From Palsa-504 sp963769715 (GTDB lineage: Bacteria > Actinomycetota > Actinomycetes > Streptosporangiales > Streptosporangiaceae): a stretch of DNA of 64,000 bases. A model generated the notes under the pieces. That model was given only the letters and a program-made list of their open reading frames with translations. It was not told where the DNA came from and ran no database searches. The stretch lies in contig CAVYNE010000005.1 in the NCBI GenBank assembly GCA_963769715.1, positions 62,001-126,000 of the forward strand, given 5' to 3'. The stretch's first letter is position 1. Each line of letters begins with the position of its first letter. Shown here in pieces: positions 16,065-24,234 of this stretch. The position numbers were made by a program, and so were the translations under genes.

Positions 16065-16838
16065 ATGGACGAGCTGGCGCCGGAACTCGTGGTAACCGCC
16101 GAGGGTCCCATCCGGCTGATCGAACTGAACCGGCCGGAGCAGCTGAACGCCGCGAGTGAGACGCTGCACACTGCGCTGGCGCGCGTCTGGGATCGCCTCG
16201 CCGCGGACGAGGCGGTACGGGCGGTGGTGCTGACCGGGCGGGGCCGGGCGTTCAGTGCGGGCGGGGATTTTCACGTGATGACCCGGGTGCAGCGGGATGA
16301 GGCGTTCCGGGAACAGAACATCGCCGAGGCGCGCCGCATCATCACCGGCATGGTGCGCTGCCCGGTGCCGGTGATCGCCGCGGTGAACGGGCCCGCCGTC
16401 GGGCTGGGCTGCAGCCTGGCCCTGCTCAGTGACATGGTGCTGATGGCGGAGGGGACCTACCTGGCCGACCCGCATGTCCAGGTGGGGCTGGTCGCCGGGG
16501 ATGGCGGCGCCATGGTGCTGCCGCTGATCGTGGGGCTGGCCCGGGCCAAGGAACTGCTGTTCCTCGGGGAGCGGGTGAGCGGGGAGGAAGCCGTTCGGCT
16601 GGGCCTGGCGAACCGGGTGGTGCCGGGCGACAAGCTGCTCGACGAGGCGATGGACCTCGCCCGCAGGCTGGCCGGGCTGCCCGCTGCGGCGCTACGAGGG
16701 ACCAAACGGGCGGTGAACTTGCACCTGGAACAGGCGATGGCCACGGTAATGGAGACCGCCCTGGCCGCGGAGCGGGACAGCATGCACTCCCCCGAACACG
16801 TCGCGATCGTCGCCAGGCTCATCGCGAAGAGCCGCTGA
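16065..16838 (+). CDS. Enoyl-CoA hydratase/isomerase (crotonase) family, atypical active site
   Basis: 257 residues with the crotonase oxyanion loops R-G-R-A-F-S-A-G-G-D-F and V-N-G-P-A-V-G-L-G-C-S. The two catalytic glutamates of canonical hydratases are missing: the G-G-x-E position is C-S-L and the Q-P-E position is D-P-H. A hydratase reaction by the usual mechanism is therefore unlikely; isomerase, thioesterase or hydrolase chemistry is possible. The ATG has no ribosome site and a short AT-rich leader, so the transcript may be leaderless. Its last 89 bases are duplicated at 22232-22320. Confidence 0.82.
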   Translation: MDELAPELVVTAEGPIRLIELNRPEQLNAASETLHTALARVWDRLAADEAVRAVVLTGRGRAFSAGGDFHVMTRVQRDEAFREQNIAEARRIITGMVRCPVPVIAAVNGPAVGLGCSLALLSDMVLMAEGTYLADPHVQVGLVAGDGGAMVLPLIVGLARAKELLFLGERVSGEEAVRLGLANRVVPGDKLLDEAMDLARRLAGLPAAALRGTKRAVNLHLEQAMATVMETALAAERDSMHSPEHVAIVARLIAKSR

Positions 16839-16860
16839 GCCCGAGCGAGCGGGCTCGGGC
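16839..16860 (+). terminator. GC-rich hairpin after the crotonase gene
   Basis: GCCCGAGC (16839-16846) pairs with GCTCGGGC (16853-16860) around a 6-base loop, starting right after the TGA. No T-run follows. Confidence 0.55.
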
Positions 16861-16907
16861 CAGTGCCGTTCTACTGCGGCGTTCACCAGATAAGGAATTC
16901 GGCACGA

Positions 16908-17306
16908 TTATTCGACGCGCAGGTTGCGCACGGCGCACCTCACCCCGGGAATCCCCTCGAGCTTGCCGTCCAGCGTCACCAGTTCCGCGTCCAGGGATTC
17001 GGCCAGGGCCACGTACGCGGCGTCATATGGCCACATGTTGTGCCGGAGTTGCCAGATGCGCGTAAGCAGCGGAACATGACCGTACCGCTCCAGGCGCATG
17101 CTTCCCAGTAGCTCGAGTGCCCGCTCGGCCTCAGCCGACGGCAGCTTCCCGCCGCGCACCAGCCCGCGCAGGGCGGCCGCGCATTCCAGGTCAACCGCGT
17201 GCGGTGCGGCAATCTTGGCGCCCGCCACTACCGCGCGGACCCGCTCGGCGAGGGGGTCCGCGCCGACCAGGAACTCCACCATGGCCGACGTGTCGAGAAC
17301 GATCAC
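16908..17306 (-). CDS. vapC: VapC-type PIN-domain toxin (putative ribonuclease)
   Basis: 132 residues. M-I-V-L-D-T-S-A provides the first acidic residue (Asp5). An internal D-L-E-C-A-A-A-L and the late Y-D-A-A-Y-V-A-L-A...L-V-T-L-D-G-K-L motifs supply the remaining metal-binding acids of the PIN fold. VapC toxins cleave RNA, often tRNA or rRNA, when released from antitoxin. The start overlaps the antitoxin stop by ATGA (17303-17306), the standard antitoxin-first order. It is directly adjacent to the dsRBD-SNF2 gene on the other strand. Confidence 0.9.
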   Translation of the reverse strand: MIVLDTSAMVEFLVGADPLAERVRAVVAGAKIAAPHAVDLECAAALRGLVRGGKLPSAEAERALELLGSMRLERYGHVPLLTRIWQLRHNMWPYDAAYVALAESLDAELVTLDGKLEGIPGVRCAVRNLRVE

Positions 17307-17539
17307 TCGCGAGCCTCGCGCATCGCGGCGATCACGTCCATCACGTCATCGGCGGTGACCTTGGACCGTGCGGCGATGTCACGCGCGCGCTCGGCCGCCT
17401 CCTCCGGGGGCACCGCGTTCGCCTCGGTTTCCAGCAACTGGCGCACGTAGGCCTGCAGAGACTGCCCGGCCCGGGCGGCGCGCACTTTGAGGGTGGTGAC
17501 CGCGTCTTCGGGGACATCGCGGATGTGAATGGTAGCCAT
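17303..17539 (-). CDS. vapB: VapB/FitA-type ribbon-helix-helix antitoxin
   Basis: 78 residues from ATG at 17539. The N-terminal M-A-T-I-H-I-R-D-V-P-E-D strand and following helices form a ribbon-helix-helix DNA-binding domain. The C-terminal half is charged and would wrap the PIN toxin. The frame extends upstream to 17701 but lacks family resemblance there. Two GCAAGCATT repeats lie immediately upstream and likely form the autoregulatory operator. Confidence 0.88.
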   Translation of the reverse strand: MATIHIRDVPEDAVTTLKVRAARAGQSLQAYVRQLLETEANAVPPEEAAERARDIAARSKVTADDVMDVIAAMREARE

Positions 17540-17540
17540 A

Positions 17541-17569
17541 GCAAGCATTCTACTAGCATGGCAAGCATT
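17541..17569 (-). promoter_or_regulatory. VapB operator: paired direct repeats
   Basis: GCAAGCATT occurs at 17541-17549 and 17561-17569, exactly 20 bases apart (about two helical turns), beginning two bases upstream of the antitoxin ATG. This arrangement suits a ribbon-helix-helix dimer of dimers. Confidence 0.65.
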
Positions 17570-17672
17570 TTGGACCCTAGGGCGTACCGGGGTCCCGCTT
17601 GGAGCGCGGAGCCTCGGGCTCAGCCGGGGCGACGTCCCTCCGATCGGGACGGACGGATGGTAGACAAGTCGT

Positions 17673-20600
17673 GTGTCGCCGCAATCCCCTCCGATGCCCA
17701 CACCTGCCGATCTGGCCCGTGCCCGGCCGAAGCCGCCGCCTCAGCAGCAGAAGCCGCCGCCGCCGAAAGGCCGGATCCGCGCCGACATCGAGAAGGAACG
17801 CGCACAGCGGGCCTTGCGGAGCCTGGTGGCCGACCCGGCTACGGACTTCGCGGCACTGCCTGATGATGAGTTCTTCGTGGCATTGAAGTGCGCGGGCCAG
17901 GACGGCATTGCGAACCCGGCGCTGATCGCGGATGCGGAGCGCAGGATCACGTCCGGGGAATCGGGACCTCGGGAGCTGCACCAGGTCCTGTTTGTCGCGC
18001 GTGACCGCCAGGCTTGGGGGCACGTTCGTGAGAGAGCGCTAGAAGCGGCCGTCCGCGACCCCGCGATGGCGGTCTCTGTCGTGAGCACGGAAGCTCAGCG
18101 GCTCGGTATCGCCGGCATGCGGGTCACCGAGTCGGAAGAAAACGGCATGTTCACCGCGACCGCGTCGCTGGAGCGGGACGGCACACGCGTCGAGGGCAGG
18201 CAGCGGCACGCCAGCAACAAGAAGGCCGCGCGGCAAGCCGCGGCGCTGTCGCTGCTGGCCGAGCTCACCGGCCTGGCCGAACTCGACGGTATCGCCGGGC
18301 CGGATCACGAGCCTGATCGCGAGCCGACCGCCCCGGCACCGCCCGGGACGGCGGCGCCGCGATTGACCCCTAACGAACTGGAGCTGTGGCTCGACCATGA
18401 GGTCGGCAAACCGGAACCCGACGCAGAGCTCCTGGGGTTCGTACAAGCCTGCGCGCTATCCGTCCGGTCGCTGTATCTCCTGCTCTTCGAGACCGACCCG
18501 CAGGGGTGGGCGGGAGCCCGTGCCGTCGCCTGGGAAGCGTTGATCAGCGCTCCTGCGACGGCTGGGGGAGTGCTGTCCATGTACAGCCAGGCCCGGTCTT
18601 GGCCCACGGCGCGCTACATCGAGGCCGGGGAGTATTCGGCGGTGGCGTTCATGCCGCTGGCGGATGGACTGATCGTCGGCGAGCCAACTCACGCGGCCGG
18701 ATCCAAGGCCGCCAGGGCGGGCGCGGCCCTGGCGTTGGTCAGGGAGCTGGCGCCCCCCGCCGCCGCGGTTCCGGAGGCACCCCTATCCCAACGCAACCCC
18801 GTGGCCGTGCTGAACGAGTGGGCGCAACGCGGGGACATCGCCGCGCTGTCCTACGAGCAGGTTGCCAGCGGCCCGCCGCATGCGCCGGTGTTCGCCTGCA
18901 CGGTCTCCTGCACGCATGCGACGGGGAGCTATGCCAACGTCGCGGACGGGCGCAACAAGAACGAGGCGAAGGTGGCGGCCGCGGCTGGGCTGCTCGAACA
19001 GCTGGTGGCACAGGAGCAGTCCGCCGCGGCGCAGCGGGCCAGGGCGGAGGCAGCGGAGGCACGCAGCCCGCGGGGCATCCTCGGCCGGCTCCTGCGCGTC
19101 GGCTGCGCCCTGGACTTCATCGCCAGCCGGCGATTCCGGATCAGCCATCCCACCGGTGACGAGCTCCCCGAGCCGCTGGCGAGCTGGGGTGTGCCGCTTA
19201 TGGTGGCATTGCCCGTTCTGGCCGCACTCGACGTGGCGACGGAGCGGCTGCACACGTCGGTACGGACCTGGACTCCGGCCACCCGGTCGGCGCTCGAAGC
19301 GATCTCCGCACGGCGCGTCTATCCGGCGCTGGACGCTGCCGGCCGCGATTGCTGGCGGCTGGCGGCGGACATCAACGCCGGCCAGACCGATTTCCTGGAC
19401 GCGGTCGCCAATGCCATGCTCCGGCCGCCGGGGGCACGGCTTGTGGTCGGCGACGGGCCCTACGCGGGCCCCGCTCGCATGCTGGGCACCGACGCCGCGG
19501 AATGGGCGGATCGCTGCGCCGAGACGGCCGATCCCGCCCCGCCAGGACCCATGTCGCTACGGATCCGCCTGCCCGCGGACGAGAAGCCCGACGATAAGCC
19601 AACCCTGCGGGCCGAGCTGCGCGCCGACCACCTGGGTCACGCCGAACAACGGGTTCTGCGCCGGGCCACGCGCTGCTGGCCGCCGCTGGAGCGAGTACGC
19701 CGCGACGGCGAGATCCAGGGCGGGGATGCCGTGGAACTGCTCGGCCCGACGGGCGAGCAACTCGCCGCGCACGGCATCACGGTCGAGTGGCCTCGCGATC
19801 TGGTCAGCGGGCTCGGCGCGAGCGTGGTTCTGCGGTCGCGGACAACCGCCAGCCCGTCCGCGCTGAGCGGCCTCGGCGACGTCGACCTGAACTGGCAGCT
19901 GACTCTCGACGACGATCCCCTCTCCGAAGCGGAACTGGCAGCGGTCACAGCAGCGGCGGACGCCTTGGTGCGGCTCCGCGAACGCTGGGTGCTGATCGAT
20001 CCGGCCAGCGCGCGGCGCGCCAGCGAGCGCGACCTCGGCGAAGTCACGGCCGCCCAGGCGCTGGGCGCGGCCCTGACCGGGCAGATCGCCGTCGACGGAC
20101 AGGACGTCCCATGTACCGCCGCCGGACGACTCGTCGACCTGATCGGTACGCTGCGCAACGCGGGTGCCCAGGACCCGATCGATATGCCCGAGCGGCTCGA
20201 CGCCATCCTTCGCGGCTACCAGCGCAGAGCCGTCCAGTGGCTGGCCCGGACCACCGCGCTGGGCTTCGGGGCGCTGCTCGCCGATGACATGGGCCTGGGC
20301 AAGACCCTGACGGTGATCGCGTTCCACCTGCACCGGGCGGCCGGACCGACGCTGGTGGCCTGCCCGGCGTCGCTGCTCGCCAACTGGGAGCGGGAGTTCG
20401 CCCGTTTTGCCCCAGATGTCCCTGTGCGCCGCTATCACGGGACCGGCCGCTCGCTCGACGACTTCACATCCGGGCAGGTCATCGTCACCACATACGGGAC
20501 GCTGCTCCGCGACGCCGACCGGCTGGCGGCGATCCGCTGGGACGTGGTGGTGGCCGATGAGGCGCAGCAGGTGAAGAACCATCGTTCGCAAGCCGCTCGC

Positions 20601-21614
20601 GCGCTACGGTCTCTCCCGGCGAGCGCAAGGATCGCGGTGACTGGTACACCGGTCGAGAACTCGCTGTCGGAGCTATGGGCCATCCTGGATTGGACCAATC
20701 CCGGGTTGTTCGGAACCCTCAGCGTCTTCCGTGAGCGCTACGGCCGGGCGGCCGAGCAGGAGGCGGACGGTGACGCGGCACGGCGACTGGGCCGGCTCAT
20801 CACGCCATTCCTCATGCGCCGCCGCAAGACCGACCCGGGCGTCGCGCCCGAGTTGCCGGACAAGGTGGTCAGTGACCGCTTCGTGCAGCTGACCGGGGAA
20901 CAGGCCGCGCTGTACAAGGCCGCGACCGCCGACACGCTGGCGCGGATCGAAGCCAGCGCCGGCATCGCGCGCAGGGGCCAGGTGCTCCGTCTGCTCCAGT
21001 CGCTGCGGCAGATCTGCAACTCGCCCGCGCATTTCCTCAGGCAGTCCGCGGCCGGCTGGGACGCTGATGTCGAAGCGTCCCGGTCCGGCAAGCTTCAGGC
21101 GCTGGGGGAGCTGATGGATGCCGTGACCAGTGCCAGCGACGCGGCGCTGATCTTCACGGGATACGTATCCATGGGGCATCTGCTCCGGGCCCACTTGCTC
21201 GCGCGCGGTGTACCCGCCGAGTTCCTGCACGGCGGCACCCCGACCGGGCGGCGGCAGGAGATCGTCGACCGGTTCCAGTCCGGACAGGGGCACGCCCTCA
21301 TTCTCTCGGTCCGCGCGGCCGGAACCGGGCTGAACCTGACGCGCGCCGGGCACGTGATCCACTTCGACCGGCCCTGGAACCCCGCCGTTGAGGACCAGGC
21401 CACCGACCGCGCCCACCGGATCGGCCAGCACCGCACCGTGAACGTGCACCATCTGATCGCCGAGGGAACCGTGGAAGACCGCATCTCCGCCCTGCTCGAG
21501 CGCAAGCGCGGGCTGACCGAAGCCGTGCTGGCGAGCGGGGAAAGCGCGCTGACCGAACTCGACGACGGCGAGCTGCGCGCCCTGGTGAGCCTGAGCCAGG
21601 ACCCGGGCGCGTGA
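17673..21614 (+). CDS. SNF2-family ATPase/helicase with three N-terminal dsRNA-binding domains
   Basis: 1313 residues (GTG at 17673; ATG at 17694 is equally possible, neither with a good ribosome site). Three dsRBD-like modules precede the motor: ~130-200 (ending N-K-K-A-A-R-Q-A-A-A-L-S-L-L-A-E-L), ~295-360 (G-S-K-A-A-R-A-G-A-A-L-A-L-V) and ~375-446 (P-V-A-V-L-N-E-W-A-Q, then S-G-P-P-H-A-P-V-F, then N-K-N-E-A-K-V-A-A-A-A-G-L-L-E-Q-L). Residues ~630-830 resemble the SNF2-associated domain. The motor is at ~840-1310, with D-D-M-G-L-G-K-T (Walker A), A-D-E-A-Q (DExx) and D-R-A-H-R-I-G-Q (motif VI). The ATPase should be active on nucleic acid; dsRNA targeting is inferred from the modules. It is coupled to the next gene by GTGA. 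Confidence 0.9.
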   Translation: MSPQSPPMPTPADLARARPKPPPQQQKPPPPKGRIRADIEKERAQRALRSLVADPATDFAALPDDEFFVALKCAGQDGIANPALIADAERRITSGESGPRELHQVLFVARDRQAWGHVRERALEAAVRDPAMAVSVVSTEAQRLGIAGMRVTESEENGMFTATASLERDGTRVEGRQRHASNKKAARQAAALSLLAELTGLAELDGIAGPDHEPDREPTAPAPPGTAAPRLTPNELELWLDHEVGKPEPDAELLGFVQACALSVRSLYLLLFETDPQGWAGARAVAWEALISAPATAGGVLSMYSQARSWPTARYIEAGEYSAVAFMPLADGLIVGEPTHAAGSKAARAGAALALVRELAPPAAAVPEAPLSQRNPVAVLNEWAQRGDIAALSYEQVASGPPHAPVFACTVSCTHATGSYANVADGRNKNEAKVAAAAGLLEQLVAQEQSAAAQRARAEAAEARSPRGILGRLLRVGCALDFIASRRFRISHPTGDELPEPLASWGVPLMVALPVLAALDVATERLHTSVRTWTPATRSALEAISARRVYPALDAAGRDCWRLAADINAGQTDFLDAVANAMLRPPGARLVVGDGPYAGPARMLGTDAAEWADRCAETADPAPPGPMSLRIRLPADEKPDDKPTLRAELRADHLGHAEQRVLRRATRCWPPLERVRRDGEIQGGDAVELLGPTGEQLAAHGITVEWPRDLVSGLGASVVLRSRTTASPSALSGLGDVDLNWQLTLDDDPLSEAELAAVTAAADALVRLRERWVLIDPASARRASERDLGEVTAAQALGAALTGQIAVDGQDVPCTAAGRLVDLIGTLRNAGAQDPIDMPERLDAILRGYQRRAVQWLARTTALGFGALLADDMGLGKTLTVIAFHLHRAAGPTLVACPASLLANWEREFARFAPDVPVRRYHGTGRSLDDFTSGQVIVTTYGTLLRDADRLAAIRWDVVVADEAQQVKNHRSQAARALRSLPASARIAVTGTPVENSLSELWAILDWTNPGLFGTLSVFRERYGRAAEQEADGDAARRLGRLITPFLMRRRKTDPGVAPELPDKVVSDRFVQLTGEQAALYKAATADTLARIEASAGIARRGQVLRLLQSLRQICNSPAHFLRQSAAGWDADVEASRSGKLQALGELMDAVTSASDAALIFTGYVSMGHLLRAHLLARGVPAEFLHGGTPTGRRQEIVDRFQSGQGHALILSVRAAGTGLNLTRAGHVIHFDRPWNPAVEDQATDRAHRIGQHRTVNVHHLIAEGTVEDRISALLERKRGLTEAVLASGESALTELDDGELRALVSLSQDPGA

Positions 21615-22216
21615 ACGCGGACGTTTCGCGCCACGACGCCTGGCAGCACGACGCGCCGCCCGCGACCGTTCCTCGCGTCGAGGAGTTGCGGCTGCTGGTA
21701 GCCGACGCGGCGGACCGCGCGGCGATGATGCTGGCAGGCAGCTACCCGACGGCAGAAGCCGACGACCTGCTCGCCGACGGTTCGCTCGTCTCACTCGTCG
21801 ACGCGGTGCGCATCCTCGCCACCGCGCTAGGAGCGTCGCATACCGCTCAGGCGGCACGTCTGACCGGCCGACCGGCGGAGGAGCTGCGGCGCCTGGTGCT
21901 CGCGTACCGGCACGGCGGCCCCGGCGGGGTATCCGCCACCGTCGAGCCATCCGCCGGACGACCTGGGCAGATGACCGATGCCGAGCGCGAGGTGCGGAAG
22001 CGGCGCGCTTTCGCCATCGGCGACTTGGACGTGGCCCCGGGCCTGATCGCCGACCCTGGAGCCGGCATCCAGATCCGCCTGGGACCCGACGACCGCTGGT
22101 ATCCGTATACCTCCGGGCAGGACCGCTGGTGGCCGGCGCTCGGCGCGACCGAGTCCCCCGGTGCGGCCTACCAGGCCGGGTTGCGGGCCAGGTCGCTCAG
22201 GCGCGCGGGGTCCTGA
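21611..22216 (+). CDS. Hypothetical protein coupled to the SNF2 ATPase
   Basis: 201 residues, GTG start overlapping the SNF2 stop (GTGA). An Ala/Leu-rich helical N-terminal half (E-E-L-R-L-L-V-A-D-A-A-D-R-A) is followed by a basic V-R-K-R-R segment and a C-terminal D-D-R-W-Y-P-Y...D-R-W-W-P-A patch. Actinobacterial SNF2 genes of this type are often followed by a SWIM zinc-finger gene. The WYP/WWPA patch reminds me of the tail of such proteins, but no C-x-C/C-x-H zinc ligands are present, so this would be a reduced version. Function unknown; a complex partner of the ATPase is the simplest inference. Confidence 0.6.
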   Translation: MNADVSRHDAWQHDAPPATVPRVEELRLLVADAADRAAMMLAGSYPTAEADDLLADGSLVSLVDAVRILATALGASHTAQAARLTGRPAEELRRLVLAYRHGGPGGVSATVEPSAGRPGQMTDAEREVRKRRAFAIGDLDVAPGLIADPGAGIQIRLGPDDRWYPYTSGQDRWWPALGATESPGAAYQAGLRARSLRRAGS

Positions 22217-22231
22217 CTTCGGTCGATGAAC

Positions 22232-22320
22232 TGGAGACCGCGCGCGGCGCGGAGCGGGACAGCATGCACTCTCCGGAGCATGTCGCGATCATCGCTAGGC
22301 TCATCGCGAAGAGCCGCTGA
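22232..22320 (+). pseudogene. Duplicated 3' end of a crotonase gene (89 bp)
   Basis: Aligns without gaps to 16750-16838, the end of the crotonase gene, with about ten mismatches. The differences in the last two thirds are almost all third-position silent changes plus one Val/Ile, and the frame R-D-S-M-H-S-P-E-H-V-A-I-I-A-R-L-I-A-K-S-R-stop is preserved. It therefore evolved as coding DNA before losing the rest of the gene. With the intact copy it brackets the VapBC/SNF2 island. Confidence 0.85.
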
Positions 22321-22353
22321 GGGCACCACGCTCGTAATGGCGAAGGAAGATCG

Positions 22354-23382
22354 ATGGCCGCCGCTCGTCCGTCTCCCGGGCACGTCGCAGTGTTCACCCT
22401 CGGCGGCACTATCGCGATGACCAAGGCGCCGGGCGGAGTCGGTGGGGCCGATGGGGTAGTGCTGGCCCTGACCGGGCAGCAACTCCTGGATGCGGTGCCC
22501 GGCCTGGCCGGTTTCGGCACCGAGGTCGGGGTGCACGACTTCCGGCGGTTGCCTGGGGCGTCTGTGTCCGTCGGCGACGTCTTCGAGCTGGCCGCGGCCA
22601 TCCGGAAGGAGACGGCGGCGGGCGCGGCCGGGGCCGTGGTCATCCAGGGCACCGACACGATCGAAGAGACCGCGTTCCTGCTCGACCTGCTGCACGCGGG
22701 CGCCGAGCCGATCGTGGTGACGGGGGCGATGCGCAATCCCGCCCTGGCCGGCGCCGACGGGCCGGCGAACATCCTGGCGGCGCTGCAGGCGGCGGTCAAC
22801 CCGCTGATCCGCGATCTCGGCTGCGTGGTGGTGTTCGCCGACGAGATCCACGCCGCTCGCTACGTCCGCAAGACCGACGCCACCAGCGTCACCGCCTTCA
22901 CCTCGCCATCGGCGGGACCGATCGGGCGGATCGTCGAAGGTCAGGTGCGCCTGCTCAGCCGGCCCGCCGGGCGGTTCACGGTGCTCGTGGCCGAGCCCAG
23001 GCCGGTGCGCACCGGCCTGATCGTCCTCACCCTGGGCGACGACGGTGAGCTGCTGCGGGCGGCCGAAGGCCGCTTTGACGGGCTGGTCGTGGCCGCGTTC
23101 GGCGCCGGGCACGTGCCTGCCGTTACCGTCCCCGTCCTGGCTGAGCTAGTCGAACGGGTGCCGGTCGTGTTCGCCTCGCGTACCGGTGGTGGGTCGGTGC
23201 TGGCCGCGACCTACGGCTTCGCCGGCTCTGAGCAGGACCTGCTGAGCCGCGGCCTGATCGGCGCGGGTTTCCTGGATCCGCTCAAGGCGCGGCTGCTCCT
23301 GCACGTGCTGCTGTCCGGCGGCGCCAGCCGCGAGGAGATCGCGGCCGCCTTCCGGGTGGGCGGCCGCTACGGCCGGCCGTAA
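22354..23382 (+). CDS. L-asparaginase, type I/II family
   Basis: 342 residues with both threonine nucleophile motifs: T-L-G-G-T-I-A-M near the N-terminus and V-I-Q-G-T-D-T-I-E-E-T around residue 90-100. It hydrolyses asparagine to aspartate and ammonia. No signal peptide is seen, so a cytoplasmic enzyme is expected. A GAAGGAAG ribosome site precedes ATG. It is convergent with the azoreductase gene across a palindrome-rich spacer. The stop region reads G-R-Y-G-R-P. Confidence 0.9.
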   Translation: MAAARPSPGHVAVFTLGGTIAMTKAPGGVGGADGVVLALTGQQLLDAVPGLAGFGTEVGVHDFRRLPGASVSVGDVFELAAAIRKETAAGAAGAVVIQGTDTIEETAFLLDLLHAGAEPIVVTGAMRNPALAGADGPANILAALQAAVNPLIRDLGCVVVFADEIHAARYVRKTDATSVTAFTSPSAGPIGRIVEGQVRLLSRPAGRFTVLVAEPRPVRTGLIVLTLGDDGELLRAAEGRFDGLVVAAFGAGHVPAVTVPVLAELVERVPVVFASRTGGGSVLAATYGFAGSEQDLLSRGLIGAGFLDPLKARLLLHVLLSGGASREEIAAAFRVGGRYGRP

Positions 23383-23400
23383 TCTACAGGGCGGACGCGG

Positions 23401-23462
23401 CGTTTCCGCGGAGACGTTTGGCAAATGCCTAAGGCAATTGCATTATACGTTTCCGCGGAAAC
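23401..23462. promoter_or_regulatory. Palindrome-rich spacer between convergent genes
   Basis: CGTTTCCGCGGA occurs at 23401-23412 and again at 23448-23459, the second copy inside a 14-bp palindrome GTTTCCGCGGAAAC (23449-23462). The interval is AT-rich. It could be a bidirectional terminator or a protein site; it precedes no start codon. Confidence 0.45.
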
Positions 23463-23502
23463 CAACGCGTCGTGCCGACGGCCAGGGCGCGGTGCGGGGG
23501 TT

Positions 23503-24150
23503 TTAGGCCAGTGCGGATGCCGGGGACCAAAGACCGTCGATCGCTTGCTCGGCCGCCGCGAGGCTCTTGGCGGCCAGCGGGATCAGGTCGGCCATGGCCG
23601 GCGTTACCTCGGCGAGGGTGAGCTCGGCGGTGATGAAGCGCGGCTCCAGGCCCGTGGACAAGATGGCGTGCGGTAGCCACGCCTCGGCGTGGTCCCAGCC
23701 TTCGCGTGGCGTCCCCGCGCCGTAGCCGCCACCTCGGCTGGCCAGCACAAGGAAGTCGCGGCCGCCGAGCAGGCCGGCGTGGGTCTCGGGGTCAATCGAG
23801 AGCCCGGGGGCGATGAGATAGTCGACCCAGGCCTTGACGCTGCTGGGTGCGCCGAAGTTGTACAGCGGGAGGCCCAGCACGATCGTGTCCGCTTCCTTGA
23901 TCTCGCCGACCAGCTCTTCGGTCAGCGCCCAGGACTCGGCATGAGCCGCGGTGTGCTGGTCGCGCGGCAGTATCCGGGCCATCCCGCCGGCCGCATCGAG
24001 GTGCGGCAGGGGATCGCGGCCGAGGTCCCGGTAGGTGACGGTGCCGCCGGGGTGCGCGGCGCGCCAGGCGGCGGCGGCCCGGGCGCTGAGCTTGCGGCTG
24101 ACCGAGGCGTCGCCCCGGATGCTCGAGTCGATGTGCAGCAGGTGAGCCAT
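23503..24150 (-). CDS. azoR: FMN-dependent NADH-azoreductase
   Basis: 215 residues of flavodoxin-like fold. H-I-D-S-S-I-R opens the FMN phosphate loop, L-P-L-Y-N-F-G-A-P-S-S-V-K-A-W-V-D contacts the isoalloxazine, and A-S-R-G-G-G-Y forms the third loop. These match the AzoR/acyl carrier phosphodiesterase-like quinone reductases, which reduce azo dyes and quinones by two electrons. It is divergent from a MarR regulator, the usual arrangement for quinone- or electrophile-responsive control. Confidence 0.92.
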   Translation of the reverse strand: MAHLLHIDSSIRGDASVSRKLSARAAAAWRAAHPGGTVTYRDLGRDPLPHLDAAGGMARILPRDQHTAAHAESWALTEELVGEIKEADTIVLGLPLYNFGAPSSVKAWVDYLIAPGLSIDPETHAGLLGGRDFLVLASRGGGYGAGTPREGWDHAEAWLPHAILSTGLEPRFITAELTLAEVTPAMADLIPLAAKSLAAAEQAIDGLWSPASALA

Positions 24151-24182
24151 TTAACTGACCTTCCATAGTTGGTTCGCGCTAC

Positions 24183-24206
24183 ATCAATCATTAGTCTCAC
24201 ATTGAT
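24183..24206. promoter_or_regulatory. Probable MarR operator between azoR and its regulator
   Basis: ATCAAT (24183-24188) and ATTGAT (24201-24206) form an inverted repeat with a 12-base centre in the AT-rich divergent promoter. Confidence 0.5.
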
Positions 24207-24234
24207 AGTACGTCAAATCGGCTAGACTGGGCTC

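Noticed and set aside
20673..21950. 425-codon minus-strand frame opposite the SNF2 motor
   Set aside because: Antisense shadow; composition is typical of reverse-complemented high-GC codons.
16908..22320. Integrative element with tyrosine integrase
   Set aside because: The 89-bp repeats invite it, but no integrase, excisionase or tRNA gene is present and the repeats differ mainly at silent codon positions.
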